NCBI RefSeq assembly: GCF_900107755.1
Contig: NZ_FNQR01000011.1
Span: 78,210 to 142,209, forward strand
Direction: 5' to 3'
Length of the DNA stretch: 64,000 bases
From: Thalassobacillus cyri
GTDB taxonomy: Bacteria; Bacillota; Bacilli; Bacillales; Halobacillaceae
Part shown: positions 28,856 through 39,331 of the stretch, one piece after another
How positions within the stretch are numbered: the stretch's first letter is position 1
Layout of the letters: the number at the start of each line of letters is the position of its first letter
Position numbers and translations under genes: made by a program
Notes under the pieces: generated by a model
Seen by the model: only the letters and a program-made list of their open reading frames with translations
Database searches by the model: none
What the model was told of the DNA's origin: nothing

Positions 28856-30932
28856 AACAGTTTTATTTGAAATCGGATTAGAAGAACTTCCAGCACGATT
28901 TATCGATGATGCCCTTGTACAGTTAGAAGATAAAACGAAACAATGGCTGGATGATTTGCGTCTTCCTTACGAAACCATTGCTACAATGGCTACACCACGC
29001 CGCTTGACCGTTAAAATTGAAGGTCTGGAAGAAAAACAGCCAGATATCGAAGAAGTAGCAAAAGGTCCAGCAAAAAAAATCGCCCTGGACGAAGAGGGGA
29101 ATTGGACGAAGGCTGCTATCGGGTTTACAAAAGGGCAAGGTAAAAACGTCGAAGACATTTATTTCAAAGATATCAAGGGAACGGAATATGTTCATATCAA
29201 CAAGTTCATTGAAGGGGAAGCGACAAAAAATCTGATTGATCAATTCAAAGATGTCATCCTGTCCCTGAACTTTCCTAAAAACATGCGGTGGGGAGACAAG
29301 CAGCTTCGATATGCCCGCCCGATTCGTTGGCTCGTTGCCCTTTATGGTGACGAAATAATACCGTTTTCCATTGAAGGTTTACGAACAGGCAATACTACGT
29401 TCGGACATCGCTTTTTAGGAAAGCAGGTTGCCATTGATGATGCAGAGAACTATGAAAAAATTATGAAAGATCAGTATGTCATAGCCGACGTCATACTTCG
29501 TAAAGAAATGATTGAGGCCCAAATTGAAAAGTTAGCTCAAGATAAAGAATGGAAAATCCTTGTGGATGAAGAGTTATTGAACGAGGTTACACACCTTGTA
29601 GAATATCCGACCGTTTTTTACGGGGCTTACAGTGAGGACTTTCTCGTTGTTCCGGAAGAGGCATTAATCACTTCCATGAAAGAACACCAGCGTTATTTCC
29701 CTGTCCGCTCCCAGGAAGGGGAGCTGCTTCCTTATTTTGTAGCAGTCAGAAACGGGGACGAAAACCATTTGGATAATGTTGCCCGAGGTAATGAAAAGGT
29801 ATTGAATGCTAGGCTGGCCGATGCTCGTTTCTTTTATGACGAGGATCAGAAGACTTCCATCGAGCAGAGTCTGGAAAAGTTATCGCGAATGGTCTTCCAG
29901 GAAGACTTAGGTACAATTGCAGATAAGGTGAAGCGTACAGTGAAACTGGCAGATGCTGTCAGTGATCATTTACAACTGGATAAAGCTTCAAAGCAGCAAG
30001 TAACCCGTACAGCAGAAATATGTAAATTTGATTTGGTCACCCATATGGTGGATGAGTTTCCAGAACTCCAGGGAATCATGGGCGAGAAGTATGCCAGGAT
30101 CTTCGGAGAAGATGATGCTGTCGCCCAGGCTATTAATGAACATTATATGCCACGTCAAGCTAACGGAACCCTGCCTGAAACAGTTGCTGGGACAATCGTA
30201 AGTATAGCAGATAAGCTGGATACAATTGTTGGTTGTTTTTCTATCGGGATCATTCCATCTGGCTCACAAGATCCCTATGGACTAAGAAGATCGGCAATCG
30301 GCATTCTTCAGATGCTCGACAAACAAGCGTGGAATATCCGTCTGGAAACTTTAGTAAACACAGCGCTTAGCATGTATGTCAGTCTCGGTTTGCCGAACCG
30401 GTCAGAAGAAGAAGTGGCCGAGGATCTAAGAGAATTCTTCCATATTAGAACAAGTTATCTATTGTGGGAAGAAGGCGTAGCACCTGATATAGTCGAAGCG
30501 GTGTTGGCGAACGGAATTCAGCATGTGCCATTCACAAAGGAAAAAGCAAAGCTGTTGGCATCAAAACGTAATGACGAAAACTTCAAATCAACTCACGAAG
30601 CCTTAGGTCGTGTCTTGAATTTGGCAAAAAAGACAAATGCAGAAGAAGTAGACAAGAATCTCTTTGAAAATGAAACGGAACAAGTCTTATTTGATAAGTA
30701 CCAAAGAATTACTCCAGTTTATGAGGATGCGTTGAGTAAACACGATACTGTCAAGGCCTTGGAAACGTTGGGTACACTTGCAGAGCCAATCCACGCCTTT
30801 TTTGACCATACCATGGTCATGGTGGAGGATGAACGATTGAAAGAAAACCGCTTAGGTTTATTGAACCTGATAGCGAAAGAAGTATATGCCTTTGCAGATT
30901 TGAATGCGGTCCAATGGAAACAGCAGTATTAA
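28848..30932 (+). CDS. glyS: Glycyl-tRNA synthetase beta subunit
   Basis: GlyS binds the tRNA and completes the alpha2-beta2 glycyl-tRNA synthetase. The 694-residue protein begins [18 protein letters not shown], has the B5/B3-related and HD-like central part ([28 protein letters not shown]) and a C-terminal anticodon-binding DALR-like domain. AAGGAGG lies inside glyQ. Overlap with glyQ implies coupled translation. Confidence 0.98.
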   Translation: MSKTVLFEIGLEELPARFIDDALVQLEDKTKQWLDDLRLPYETIATMATPRRLTVKIEGLEEKQPDIEEVAKGPAKKIALDEEGNWTKAAIGFTKGQGKNVEDIYFKDIKGTEYVHINKFIEGEATKNLIDQFKDVILSLNFPKNMRWGDKQLRYARPIRWLVALYGDEIIPFSIEGLRTGNTTFGHRFLGKQVAIDDAENYEKIMKDQYVIADVILRKEMIEAQIEKLAQDKEWKILVDEELLNEVTHLVEYPTVFYGAYSEDFLVVPEEALITSMKEHQRYFPVRSQEGELLPYFVAVRNGDENHLDNVARGNEKVLNARLADARFFYDEDQKTSIEQSLEKLSRMVFQEDLGTIADKVKRTVKLADAVSDHLQLDKASKQQVTRTAEICKFDLVTHMVDEFPELQGIMGEKYARIFGEDDAVAQAINEHYMPRQANGTLPETVAGTIVSIADKLDTIVGCFSIGIIPSGSQDPYGLRRSAIGILQMLDKQAWNIRLETLVNTALSMYVSLGLPNRSEEEVAEDLREFFHIRTSYLLWEEGVAPDIVEAVLANGIQHVPFTKEKAKLLASKRNDENFKSTHEALGRVLNLAKKTNAEEVDKNLFENETEQVLFDKYQRITPVYEDALSKHDTVKALETLGTLAEPIHAFFDHTMVMVEDERLKENRLGLLNLIAKEVYAFADLNAVQWKQQY

Positions 30933-30942
30933 GCCTCCTTCT

Positions 30943-30971
30943 TTTACCCGATTATAAAAATGAGCTATAAT
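30943..30971 (+). promoter_or_regulatory. Putative sigma-A promoter of ccpN
   Basis: TTTACC (30943-30948), 17 bases, TATAAT (30966-30971), 44 bases before the ccpN start. Confidence 0.55.
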
Positions 30972-31014
30972 AATTAAATAGTATGTCACAGTTAGTGATC
31001 AGGGTGGTGAAAGT

Positions 31015-31644
31015 ATGGAACTTTCCAGCAGACAAGAACAGATTATCGAAATCGTGAAAGAGAATGGACCGATAACAGGTGAAAATATAGCAGATCAATT
31101 GCAATTAACGAGAGCTACACTAAGACCGGATCTCGCTATTTTAACAATGGCCGGATTTTTGGATGCACGTCCAAGAGTAGGTTATTTTTTCACAGGAAAA
31201 ACCGGTTCAGAATTATTGACGGAGAAGCTGAAAAAATTTAAGGTGCAGGAATACCAGTCCATTCCGATTGTTGTAGAAGAAGATGTATCTGTTTATGATG
31301 CTATCTGTACCATGTTCCTTGAGGATGTCGGCACGTTGTTTGTCGTCGATAATAAATCCTTGCTATTAGGAGTTTTATCTCGAAAAGATTTATTGCGAGC
31401 AAGTATAGGAAACCAGGATTTGAACTCTATTCCTGTCCATATCATCATGACGCGGATGCCGAATATAACGGTGTGCAGAAAAGATGACTTATTACTAGAC
31501 GCTGCACAAAAGCTGATTGATAAGCAGATTGATGGATTGCCGATAGTTAAAGATGTTGACGAAGGATTGGAAGTGACAGGACGAATTACAAAAACAAATA
31601 TGACGAAAGCATTAGTTGAACTAGGGCGTGACGAACATTTATAA
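31015..31644 (+). CDS. ccpN: Catabolite repressor CcpN
   Basis: CcpN represses gluconeogenic genes (in B. subtilis gapB and pckA) during growth on glycolytic sugars. The 209-residue protein has an N-terminal winged helix (LSSRQEQIIEIVKENGPITGENIA in two parts, residues 2-60) and two CBS domains (about 75-205) that sense adenine nucleotides. Adjacent ppsR (yqfL) and the position after glyQS match B. subtilis yqzB. Confidence 0.93.
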   Translation: MELSSRQEQIIEIVKENGPITGENIADQLQLTRATLRPDLAILTMAGFLDARPRVGYFFTGKTGSELLTEKLKKFKVQEYQSIPIVVEEDVSVYDAICTMFLEDVGTLFVVDNKSLLLGVLSRKDLLRASIGNQDLNSIPVHIIMTRMPNITVCRKDDLLLDAAQKLIDKQIDGLPIVKDVDEGLEVTGRITKTNMTKALVELGRDEHL

Positions 31645-31676
31645 GCATTCCGCTCTGACTAATAGGAGGGATTGGG

Positions 31677-32483
31677 ATGGAGAAGCCATTGATATTTGTA
31701 ATTTCTGATTCTGTGGGTGAAACAGCAGAATTGGTTGTAAAAGCAGCACTAAGTCAGTTTGATGACGGTCCTTATGAAATTCAGCGGATTCCTTATGTTG
31801 AAGATGAAGGAACAATAAATGAAGCGGTACTGCAAGCAAAAGGAAAGAATGCGATGATAGGTTTTACGCTGGTGATTCCTGAACTAAGAGAGCACCTTTT
31901 GAAAAAAGCTAAAGAATACGAATTAGAATGTATCGATATCATGGGGCCGATGATGGACAGCATGCAACGTTTCTTCAAAACAAAACCACGGATGGAGCCC
32001 GGACTGGTTCATAAGCTTGACGAGGATTATTTCAAAAGAGTGGAAGCAATCGAATTTGCTGTTCGGTATGATGATGGCAGAGATCCAAGAGGCATTTCCC
32101 GTGCGGACATCGTTCTCATTGGAGTATCACGCACATCGAAAACTCCATTGTCACAGTATCTGGCTCATAAAAGGCTGAAGGTGGCGAATGTGCCGATTGT
32201 TCCGGAAGTCGAGCCTCCTGAAGAGTTGTTTCACGTAGACAAGAAAAAGTGTATCGGATTGAAGATCAGTCCTGAAAAACTGAACGACATCCGCAAGGAA
32301 CGCTTGAAAGCTTTAGGGTTAGGAGACCAGGCGAGTTATGCCAATATGGAAAGAATCAAACAAGAGCTGAATCATTTTAATGAAGTTGTAGATCGTATCG
32401 GCTGTGATGTGATTGATGTTTCCCATAAAGCCGTAGAAGAAACTGCAAATGTCATTATGAACAAATTAAGGAATGAACGGTAA
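31677..32483 (+). CDS. ppsR: PPDK / PEP synthase regulatory kinase-phosphatase
   Basis: Members of this DUF299 family switch pyruvate phosphate dikinase or PEP synthase on and off by reversible threonine phosphorylation. The 268-residue protein has the N-terminal [13 protein letters not shown] block and the P-loop [15 protein letters not shown] near residue 150. In B. subtilis yqfL influences CcpN activity and is cotranscribed with it, as the 32-base gap here implies. Which target exists in this organism cannot be seen in the window. Confidence 0.92.
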   Translation: MEKPLIFVISDSVGETAELVVKAALSQFDDGPYEIQRIPYVEDEGTINEAVLQAKGKNAMIGFTLVIPELREHLLKKAKEYELECIDIMGPMMDSMQRFFKTKPRMEPGLVHKLDEDYFKRVEAIEFAVRYDDGRDPRGISRADIVLIGVSRTSKTPLSQYLAHKRLKVANVPIVPEVEPPEELFHVDKKKCIGLKISPEKLNDIRKERLKALGLGDQASYANMERIKQELNHFNEVVDRIGCDVIDVSHKAVEETANVIMNKLRNER

Positions 32484-32504
32484 TCGTGGTAATAACCAAA
32501 GAAT

Positions 32505-32538
32505 AATCGCGCCAAGTATGTAGAGGGCGCGATTTTTC
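32505..32538 (+). terminator. Terminator after ppsR
   Basis: AATCGCGCC (32505-32513) pairs with GGCGCGATT (32526-32534), followed by T residues. The next 160 bases are very A-rich and gene-free, with a TATAAT at 32603 but no clear -35. Confidence 0.85.
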
Positions 32539-32697
32539 CGTGAAAAGATAAAAAAAGTAAAAAAAACGAAAAAAAACTATAGCAATTACCAAAAGTATGT
32601 ATTATAATATGTTTTTGTGTAAAAATGTATGGTAGCTAAACTATCGTTATTATAGAAACAATTCTGAAAAATAAAACATTGATGAAATGGGAGGATT

Positions 32698-33189
32698 TTG
32701 CGAGCCACTGTAGAATCTATGATAATGTTGCAAAATAGACCTGCTTTATATGTTGATGCTGATAGCTGTCCTGTCAAAGAGGAGATAGATCGAGTTTGCC
32801 TAAAACACGCTATCGTTCCTCAATATGTTGCTACTATAAACCATTATAGTCCTAATTCGGAATACGGTGACTGGAAGATCATCGACGACGCCGATCAGGC
32901 TGTTGATCTTTTTATCCTTAACAGGGTGAAAAGAGGGGATATAGTGATAACTCAAGATTTGTCATTTGCTGTGTTGTTGACCTCAAGAGGTGTTTATGCA
33001 ATAACCCCGCGAGGTAAACTGATTGAAGAGGCGGATGCAGATGAAATCATGTTACGGAAACATTTAAGACAGAAGACTCAAAAGAGGGGTAATCGTATTA
33101 AAGGACCACCACCTCTACTTGAGCAGGACCGCCTGAACTTTCAGGATAAGCTGGATGATTTTTTGTCGAAACATGAAGGTATTCTTTAA
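32698..33189 (+). CDS. yqxD: YaiI/YqxD family protein (UPF0178)
   Basis: This PIN-like nuclease-fold protein of unknown role has the family's YVDADSCPVKEEI motif near its start, TQDLSFAVLL in the centre and a C-terminal RRGNR-type basic stretch. It sits before dnaG, as in B. subtilis. The start is uncertain: a TTG at 32698 lies only three bases after GGGAGG, while ATGs at 32719 and 32725 lack a ribosome site. I list the longest form, 163 residues. Confidence 0.85.
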   Translation: MRATVESMIMLQNRPALYVDADSCPVKEEIDRVCLKHAIVPQYVATINHYSPNSEYGDWKIIDDADQAVDLFILNRVKRGDIVITQDLSFAVLLTSRGVYAITPRGKLIEEADADEIMLRKHLRQKTQKRGNRIKGPPPLLEQDRLNFQDKLDDFLSKHEGIL

Positions 33190-33224
33190 TGAATATCGAA
33201 TAATTCATAAATACGGTGATAGTG

Positions 33225-35048
33225 ATGGCTGGACATATTCCAGAAGAAACCATAGATGAAATACGAAAATCCAATGATATCGTTGATGTCGTTGGTGAAT
33301 ATGTACAACTGAAGAAGCAGGGAAGGAATTATTTTGGGCTATGTCCCTTTCATGGGGAAAACACCCCATCTTTTTCTGTTTCTCCAGATAAACAAATTTT
33401 CCACTGTTTCGGATGTGGGAAAGGCGGCAATGCTATCACATTCTTGATGGAGCTTGAAGGTTATGAATTTCTACAAGCTGTCAAACACCTCGCTGATAAG
33501 GTTGGTTATCAACTTCCTGACGAGGTGACAATTAATCAAGAAGTGGCTTCACCCAGAAACGAGGAAGCTCAAAAAATTCTCGAAGCGCATCAATGGTTGA
33601 GTAAACTTTACCATCACCTGTTGAAACATACGAAAGAAGGTAAAGAAGGACTTGAGTACCTGCTGAACAGAGGATTTACAGAGGAGATGATTGATCATTT
33701 CCATTTGGGTTATGCGCCGAATTCAAAAGACTTTGTCGTTCGTTTTCTTGAAAAAAAAGGGTATCATCCTCAATTAATGGTGAAAGCTGGTTTATTAAGT
33801 TCGAATGAATCAGGTGACTACAGTGATCGTTTCAGAGGTCGTGTTATTTTTCCAATACGCAATCATTTAGGAAAGACAGTTGCTTTTGGCGGTCGAGCTA
33901 TTCACGACCAGGAACCTAAGTATCTTAACAGCCCTGAAACAGAGCTTTTTCATAAAGGAAGACTGCTATACAACTTTGACTTGGCAAGAAGCGCTATCCG
34001 CAAACAAGGGGCCATCATACTGTTTGAAGGGTACGTAGACGTTATCTCTGCTTTTCAGGCAGGTGTTCATAATGGGGTGGGTACGTTAGGTACTTCCATT
34101 ACTGAACATCAGGCAAACTTGATTCGAAGATATGTGGAACAAGCTATCATTTGTTACGATGGTGATCGGCCGGGGATAGAGGCATCTCTGAAAGCTGCCC
34201 GATTACTAAGAAAAGCCGGCTGTACCGTTAAACTTGCCCGTCTTCCGGATGGAATGGATCCGGATGATTATATAAAAGTTAACGGGGCTGAAAAATTCCA
34301 AAGAGAAGTTCTTGGAGCAAGCGATACCTATTTAGCCTTTATCATGAGACATCTCAGGAAAGAATATAATCTTAATTTAGAAGGGGATCGCATTGCTTAT
34401 GTAGAAAGAGTAGTTAAGGAAGTTGCCACGCTTGATCATGCAATTGAGAGGGAACACTACCTGAAGGAACTTGCCAATGAGTTTGAATTGTCCTTAGATA
34501 CGCTTAAACAGGAAGTATCAGAGCACCGCAGAAGAAGCGGAATCCCTGCTAAAGAGGCACAAAGAACAAGACAATCCAATGTCCGTTCTGAACGCATCAT
34601 GGAAAACAGACTGTTGCCTGCTTTCCATAATGCAGAAAGGGCACTGATTGCATATATGTTAAAAAACCCCCAGGTCGCTGATAAAGTACAGGCTGAATTA
34701 GGGGGTGGGTTCAATATCAGTGAACATCAGGTTATTGTCACCTATCTTTATGCATATTTTGAAGAAGGCAATGAACCGGATGTTAGTCATTTTGTTGAAA
34801 GATTATCTGAACCCGATTTAAAAAATTTAGTGATTAAGCTTGCGATGATGCCTGTTCATAGTGAAATTTCCGAACGGGAAATCAATGATTACATTCGTTT
34901 GATACGCGCGGAACAAAGTGACAAAATGGATATCAAATCATTGGAAGAAGAACAAAAACAGGCAGAGCAGCAAAATGATCCGATCAAGGCAGCTGAAATT
35001 GCCATGAAAATAATACAGATGAGAAGACAGCTGAGAAGTTCGCAGTAA
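33225..35048 (+). CDS. dnaG: DNA primase
   Basis: DnaG makes RNA primers at the replication fork. The 607-residue protein has the N-terminal CHC2 zinc finger (CPFHGE ... CFGCG, about residues 38-65), the catalytic TOPRIM domain (FEGYVDVISAFQAG, CYDGDRPG), and the C-terminal helicase-binding domain. The ATG at 33225 follows CGGTGAT. It forms the dnaG-sigA macromolecular synthesis operon with yqxD upstream. Confidence 0.97.
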   Translation: MAGHIPEETIDEIRKSNDIVDVVGEYVQLKKQGRNYFGLCPFHGENTPSFSVSPDKQIFHCFGCGKGGNAITFLMELEGYEFLQAVKHLADKVGYQLPDEVTINQEVASPRNEEAQKILEAHQWLSKLYHHLLKHTKEGKEGLEYLLNRGFTEEMIDHFHLGYAPNSKDFVVRFLEKKGYHPQLMVKAGLLSSNESGDYSDRFRGRVIFPIRNHLGKTVAFGGRAIHDQEPKYLNSPETELFHKGRLLYNFDLARSAIRKQGAIILFEGYVDVISAFQAGVHNGVGTLGTSITEHQANLIRRYVEQAIICYDGDRPGIEASLKAARLLRKAGCTVKLARLPDGMDPDDYIKVNGAEKFQREVLGASDTYLAFIMRHLRKEYNLNLEGDRIAYVERVVKEVATLDHAIEREHYLKELANEFELSLDTLKQEVSEHRRRSGIPAKEAQRTRQSNVRSERIMENRLLPAFHNAERALIAYMLKNPQVADKVQAELGGGFNISEHQVIVTYLYAYFEEGNEPDVSHFVERLSEPDLKNLVIKLAMMPVHSEISEREINDYIRLIRAEQSDKMDIKSLEEEQKQAEQQNDPIKAAEIAMKIIQMRRQLRSSQ

Positions 35049-35081
35049 AAGATTTGTGATTTGTTGGAAGGAGGGGGACTT

Positions 35082-36200
35082 ATGGCAGATAAGCCATTAC
35101 GTTCTAAAGAAGCTGAAAGTGAACTTACGCTGGACCAGGCAAAAGAACAATTGCTCGAAATTGGGAAAAAGCGTGGAGTTTTAGCATACGAAGAAGTTGC
35201 AGAACGTCTATCCAGTTTTGAACTGGAGTCTGAACAAATGGACGAATTTTATGAGTACCTGAATGAACAGGGTGTTGAAGTGATCGGGAACTCCGAAGAG
35301 GATCCGAACATGCAGCAGTTAAACAAAGAAGAAGAATTCGACCTGAACGATTTAAGCGTACCTCCTGGTGTCAAAATCAATGACCCGGTTCGTATGTATT
35401 TGAAAGAAATTGGGCGAGTAAATCTTTTGGCAGCAAAAGATGAAATTGATCTTGCGCAACGTATTGAAGAAGGCGACGAAGAGGCTAAACGTGAACTGGC
35501 AGAAGCTAACTTACGTCTAGTGGTAAGTATCGCTAAACGTTATGTCGGCAGAGGTATGTTGTTCCTCGACTTGATTCAGGAAGGTAATATGGGTCTAATC
35601 AAAGCCGTTGAAAAATTTGATTACCGTAAAGGGTACAAATTCAGCACCTATGCGACATGGTGGATCAGACAGGCGATCACACGAGCGATTGCTGACCAGG
35701 CTCGTACGATTCGTATTCCCGTACACATGGTCGAAACAATCAATAAATTGATACGCGTACAGCGTCAGCTGCTGCAAGACTTTGGGCGTGAACCTACTCC
35801 GGAAGAAATCGGAGAAGAAATGGAGCTCTCCCCTGACAAAGTAAGAGAGATATTGAAAATAGCGCAGGAGCCAGTCTCATTAGAAACACCAATTGGGGAA
35901 GAGGATGATTCCCATCTTGGCGATTTCATTGAAGATCAGGAAGCAACCTCTCCTTCTGATCATGCAGCTTATGAGCTATTGAAAGAACAATTAGAAGATG
36001 TACTCGATACGTTGACAGATCGGGAAGAAAACGTTCTTCGCCTCCGGTTCGGTTTAGATGACGGACGTACACGTACCCTCGAAGAGGTAGGGAAAGTGTT
36101 TGGCGTCACCCGCGAACGTATTCGTCAGATTGAAGCTAAAGCTTTAAGAAAACTGCGTCACCCTAGTAGAAGTAAACGATTGAAAGATTTCTTAGAATAG
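35082..36200 (+). CDS. sigA: RNA polymerase sigma factor SigA (RpoD)
   Basis: SigA is the housekeeping sigma factor. The 372-residue protein has region 1.1, region 1.2, region 2 with [17 protein letters not shown] for -10 binding and melting, region 3, and region 4 with the [20 protein letters not shown] helix-turn-helix in two parts. GGAGGGGG precedes the ATG at 35082; the frame is open from 35061 but starts within the ribosome site. A terminator follows, so sigA ends the operon. Confidence 0.98.
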   Translation: MADKPLRSKEAESELTLDQAKEQLLEIGKKRGVLAYEEVAERLSSFELESEQMDEFYEYLNEQGVEVIGNSEEDPNMQQLNKEEEFDLNDLSVPPGVKINDPVRMYLKEIGRVNLLAAKDEIDLAQRIEEGDEEAKRELAEANLRLVVSIAKRYVGRGMLFLDLIQEGNMGLIKAVEKFDYRKGYKFSTYATWWIRQAITRAIADQARTIRIPVHMVETINKLIRVQRQLLQDFGREPTPEEIGEEMELSPDKVREILKIAQEPVSLETPIGEEDDSHLGDFIEDQEATSPSDHAAYELLKEQLEDVLDTLTDREENVLRLRFGLDDGRTRTLEEVGKVFGVTRERIRQIEAKALRKLRHPSRSKRLKDFLE

Positions 36201-36214
36201 AATGTGACTCTTAT

Positions 36215-36250
36215 GACCAGGAGCTAACCATTTTGTTCCTGGTCTATTTT
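36215..36250 (+). terminator. Terminator after sigA
   Basis: GACCAGGA (36215-36222) pairs with TCCTGGTC (36237-36244), followed by TATTTT. Confidence 0.75.
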
Positions 36251-36276
36251 ACTGTTAATGGTACGCTGGGGTGGTT

Positions 36277-36813
36277 ATGATAAACAAAAATCGCACAGAA
36301 ATCATCATTCAAGAAATCCAGTATTGGAAAATTAATCGCTTGCTGCCTGAATCTTATTGTGATTATTTGCTTGCTCTTTATACGAAAGGCAATGGAGTTA
36401 AAAATCCTATATCTTTTTGGGAACGGATGATTTTTTATTTAAGATTGGCAGTAATAACTTTGTTGTTTCCAATCTCATTTCTTGTCATTTATTTTACTGA
36501 AACGGCTTTCATAATGCAAACAGTCATTTTGTCGATATTTGTAATTGGCACTGGTTTAAGCGCAGTATTCCTACATAATAAACAGTCGATTGATTTTTAC
36601 ATTACTTCAATAGTTCATTTGTTATTGTTATTACTATGGAATCTTCATTTGTTATCCCTCTGGCAGACTGCAGTTTGGGCAGTGGTTTCCGTTGTAGTTA
36701 TTCACTGTTTTTTCTGGTATTGGCTGGGGAAGCGATGGGAGTTCCGTTTATTGAAATTTACAGGCTTTCTAGGCTCAGTTTTTGCCCTTTTAATCATGTT
36801 TTTAAACTTTTAG
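36277..36813 (+). CDS. Uncharacterised multi-pass membrane protein
   Basis: I cannot assign a function. The 178-residue protein has a polar head of about 45 residues with an amphipathic E-I-x-x-W-K...LLPExYCDYLLALYTKG block, then about five membrane segments in closely spaced pairs. The head resembles short cytosolic modules seen before membrane domains in DUF2157-like proteins, but the similarity is loose. It stands alone between sigA and cccA, with its own ribosome site (GGGGTGG). AT content is higher than in neighbours. Confidence 0.7.
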   Translation: MINKNRTEIIIQEIQYWKINRLLPESYCDYLLALYTKGNGVKNPISFWERMIFYLRLAVITLLFPISFLVIYFTETAFIMQTVILSIFVIGTGLSAVFLHNKQSIDFYITSIVHLLLLLLWNLHLLSLWQTAVWAVVSVVVIHCFFWYWLGKRWEFRLLKFTGFLGSVFALLIMFLNF

Positions 36814-36914
36814 TTGGATAGCTCTTTCCTAAAGAAGATTTTTCAAGTAAAATAAATATAGTTTGTATTTTAGAGAAAGATATATATGGGACTACATAAG
36901 GAGGAAATGAACAC

Positions 36915-37280
36915 ATGAAAAGAAATCCAGTTATCCCATTCGCAATTATTGCTGTTATAGGGATCTTAACAATGTTCATCATTTCTTGGGTCGGGGTCGG
37001 CCAAAATGAAGCAATTAAGAATGAAGGGGAAAATGGAGGGGAAAAGCAGGAAGAGGCAAGCGCTAAACCTGAAGATATTTTCCAAAACAACTGTGCCAGC
37101 TGTCATGGGGCTGATCTATCTGGTGGAAATGGTCCATCATTGAAAACGGTAGGCAGCAAGTATTCTAAAGAAGAGATAGAAGAAATTATCAAAAATGGTA
37201 AAGGACAAGCTATGCCGGCAGGTCTTATCCCAGCTGAGGAAGCTTCGGTTGTGGCGGAATGGCTGGCAGAAAAGAAATAA
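36915..37280 (+). CDS. cccA: Cytochrome c550 (membrane-anchored)
   Basis: CccA carries electrons on the outer face of the membrane to terminal oxidases. The 121-residue protein has an N-terminal anchor (residues 6-28), an acidic linker, and a c-type heme domain with CASCH (about residues 57-61) and the axial methionine in GQAMPAGLI. Its place after sigA matches B. subtilis. GGAGGAAAT precedes the ATG. Confidence 0.94.
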   Translation: MKRNPVIPFAIIAVIGILTMFIISWVGVGQNEAIKNEGENGGEKQEEASAKPEDIFQNNCASCHGADLSGGNGPSLKTVGSKYSKEEIEEIIKNGKGQAMPAGLIPAEEASVVAEWLAEKK

Positions 37281-37284
37281 CGCA

Positions 37285-37327
37285 TAAAAAGAAAGCTTTC
37301 TGGAAAATTCAGAAGGCTTTTCTTTTT
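37285..37327 (+). terminator. Terminator after cccA
   Basis: An interrupted stem pairs AAAAAGAAAGC with GCTTTTCTTTTT, with TCTG/CAGA at the top, before a T-rich end. Confidence 0.7.
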
Positions 37328-37346
37328 GTACTTTATGATAAAAAAA

Positions 37347-37394
37347 TAAGAAACACTAAGGCTTTCACATAAGTATTTGGCGACAAGCCAATTA
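37347..37394 (+). repeat. Dispersed 48-bp repeat, copy 2 (before trmK)
   Basis: This is the partner of 16298-16346. Shared blocks are TAAGAAA, CACTAAGGCTTT (ACTAAGGCTTT in copy 1), CATAAG and TTGGCGACAAGC. In this copy TTGGC and GCCAA can pair around GACAA. Confidence 0.7.
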
Positions 37395-37435
37395 TTCCAA
37401 AAAAATGTTTAATTTGAGAGAAAAGAGGAAGTCAA

Positions 37436-38140
37436 ATGAATGAAAAGTTATTATCCAGACGTCTGCAGATGGTAGCCTCCTATCTCCCTCGTGGAGCGAA
37501 ATTTGCAGATATCGGGTCAGATCATGCTTACCTTCCTTGTTATGTTTGCCTTCAGGATCCAACCGCGACGGCAATCGCAGGAGAACTGAATGAAGGTCCA
37601 TTTCAAAGTGCTAGAAAAGAAGTGGAAAGCAATGATTTATCTGCTCGGATTGCAGTCCGAAAAGGAGATGGTCTCTCAGTACTCTCTAAGGATGAAGTGG
37701 ACCAGATAGTCATAGCAGGAATGGGGGGCACTTTGATTACGAATATCCTGGAGGAAGGAAAAGATAAACTGGGTCGTACTTCACGAATTATCGTCCAGCC
37801 GAATGTCGATGCAAAGTCCTTACGGAAATGGTTTGTTAAGTACAATTATCAAATAACAGCTGAAGAAATTATTGAAGAAGCAGGCCATATTTATGAAGTC
37901 ATTGTAGCTGAAAAAAATGACACCGGAAACGAACTGCATTATTCAGAAAGAGAAACCTTATTCGGTCCATACTTAATGAAAGAGAAATCGCCCGTATTTA
38001 AGAAGAAATGGATCGAGGAAAAAGCAAAAAGAGATTATGTAAAAAGAGAAATTCAAAAGGCAGCCAATCCTGATAACGATAAAATCGCTGCACTCGAATT
38101 AGAAATTCTATGGATCGAGGAGGTATTGAAAGATGACTGA
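37436..38140 (+). CDS. trmK: tRNA (adenine22-N1)-methyltransferase TrmK
   Basis: TrmK methylates A22 in the D-arm region of tRNA and is essential or important in several Gram-positive bacteria. The 234-residue protein has the SAM motif FADIGSDHAYLPCY near residue 22 and IVIAGMGGTLI near residue 85, then a C-terminal coiled-coil part. It overlaps yqfO by eight bases. The pair and order match B. subtilis yqfN-yqfO. Confidence 0.93.
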   Translation: MNEKLLSRRLQMVASYLPRGAKFADIGSDHAYLPCYVCLQDPTATAIAGELNEGPFQSARKEVESNDLSARIAVRKGDGLSVLSKDEVDQIVIAGMGGTLITNILEEGKDKLGRTSRIIVQPNVDAKSLRKWFVKYNYQITAEEIIEEAGHIYEVIVAEKNDTGNELHYSERETLFGPYLMKEKSPVFKKKWIEEKAKRDYVKREIQKAANPDNDKIAALELEILWIEEVLKDD

Positions 38141-39254
38141 GACAATAACTGGAAATGAAGTTATTCGGGTTTTTGAACAGATGTCACCAAAGCATTTAGC
38201 GTTCGATTGGGATAAGGTCGGTTTACAAGTAGGGACGTTGAATAAGCCGGTAAAAAATATCATGATTACATTAGATGTATTGGAAAATGTAGTGGATGAG
38301 GCTGTGGAGAAACAAGTAGACTTGATCATTTCTCACCACCCTGTCATTTTTAAGCCGTTGAACCAGATAAATCCAGACACACCTAAAGGTCGTGTGATCC
38401 AAAAGCTGATCAAGCATGAAATTACCGTTTATGCGGCACATACTAACCTGGATATAGCAGAGGGTGGTGTCAACGATGCGTTAGCACAGGCCTTGGGGTT
38501 GTCAAAAACTAAACCGCTGCTAGAAACGGGGAAGGATAAGTTAGTCAAACTCATTGTATTCGTGCCTGAAGACCATGCTGAGCAAGTGAGACAGGCGATG
38601 CATGACGCAGGAGCCGGGCATATAGGTGATTACAGCAATGTTTCGTTCAGTATGCCAGGAAAAGGAAGGTTTATGCCGACAGAAGACGCAGACCCCTTCT
38701 TAGGTAAAATTGGAGAGATGGAAATCGTTGATGAACAGAGAGTCGAGTTTCTATTGCCGCACTCCAAATTATCAAATGTGTTAAAAGCCATGCAGGAAGC
38801 TCATCCTTATGAAGAAGTAGCTTATGATGTCTATACATTGCAAAATGAAAGCGAGTCCTATGGGATCGGCAGGATTGGTACATTGAATGAGGGAATGAGG
38901 TTAAGGAGTTTTTGTGAGCATATTAAGAAAAGCTTGGACGTTCCAAGTCTTCGTGTAATTGGGGACTTAGAAGAGTCGGTAAAAACGGTTGCTATTTTAG
39001 GGGGAAGCGGAGAAAAGTATATATATGAAGCTAAGCGTCAAGGTGCAGATGTATATCTGACTGGAGATATGACCTTTCATCCTGCTCAAGAAGCCGAGGA
39101 AATCGGATTAAAAGTAGTAGATCCCGGCCACCATGTAGAAAAAGTAATGAAAAAAGCTGTAAAAACTTATTTAGATGAAAAGCTCAATCAAAAAGAAGAC
39201 AAGTTGAACGTATATATTTCTGAAGCGAATACAGAACCATTCAAATTTATATAA
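38133..39254 (+). CDS. yqfO: Nif3-like dinuclear metal centre protein YqfO
   Basis: YqfO belongs to the NIF3 family, hexameric proteins that bind two metal ions; the reaction is not established. The 373-residue form has metal ligands in ISHHPVIFKP (about residues 67-69) and YAAHTNLD near the front, a central PII-like insertion (about 130-230), and a closing HVEK block in DPGHHVEK. GGAGGTATTG precedes the ATG, inside trmK. Confidence 0.92.
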   Translation: MTETITGNEVIRVFEQMSPKHLAFDWDKVGLQVGTLNKPVKNIMITLDVLENVVDEAVEKQVDLIISHHPVIFKPLNQINPDTPKGRVIQKLIKHEITVYAAHTNLDIAEGGVNDALAQALGLSKTKPLLETGKDKLVKLIVFVPEDHAEQVRQAMHDAGAGHIGDYSNVSFSMPGKGRFMPTEDADPFLGKIGEMEIVDEQRVEFLLPHSKLSNVLKAMQEAHPYEEVAYDVYTLQNESESYGIGRIGTLNEGMRLRSFCEHIKKSLDVPSLRVIGDLEESVKTVAILGGSGEKYIYEAKRQGADVYLTGDMTFHPAQEAEEIGLKVVDPGHHVEKVMKKAVKTYLDEKLNQKEDKLNVYISEANTEPFKFI

Positions 39255-39256
39255 AG

Positions 39257-39286
39257 AAAAGGCTGCCCTTAATGGCAGCCTTTTTT
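39257..39286. terminator. Bidirectional terminator yqfO/ispH
   Basis: AAAAGGCTGCC pairs with GGCAGCCTTTT between convergent genes, with A and T runs on the two sides. Confidence 0.9.
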
Positions 39287-39331
39287 ATCGTCTGGGGTTA
39301 CTAGTTAGGCGCTTGTGCTTTTGGTCATCAC

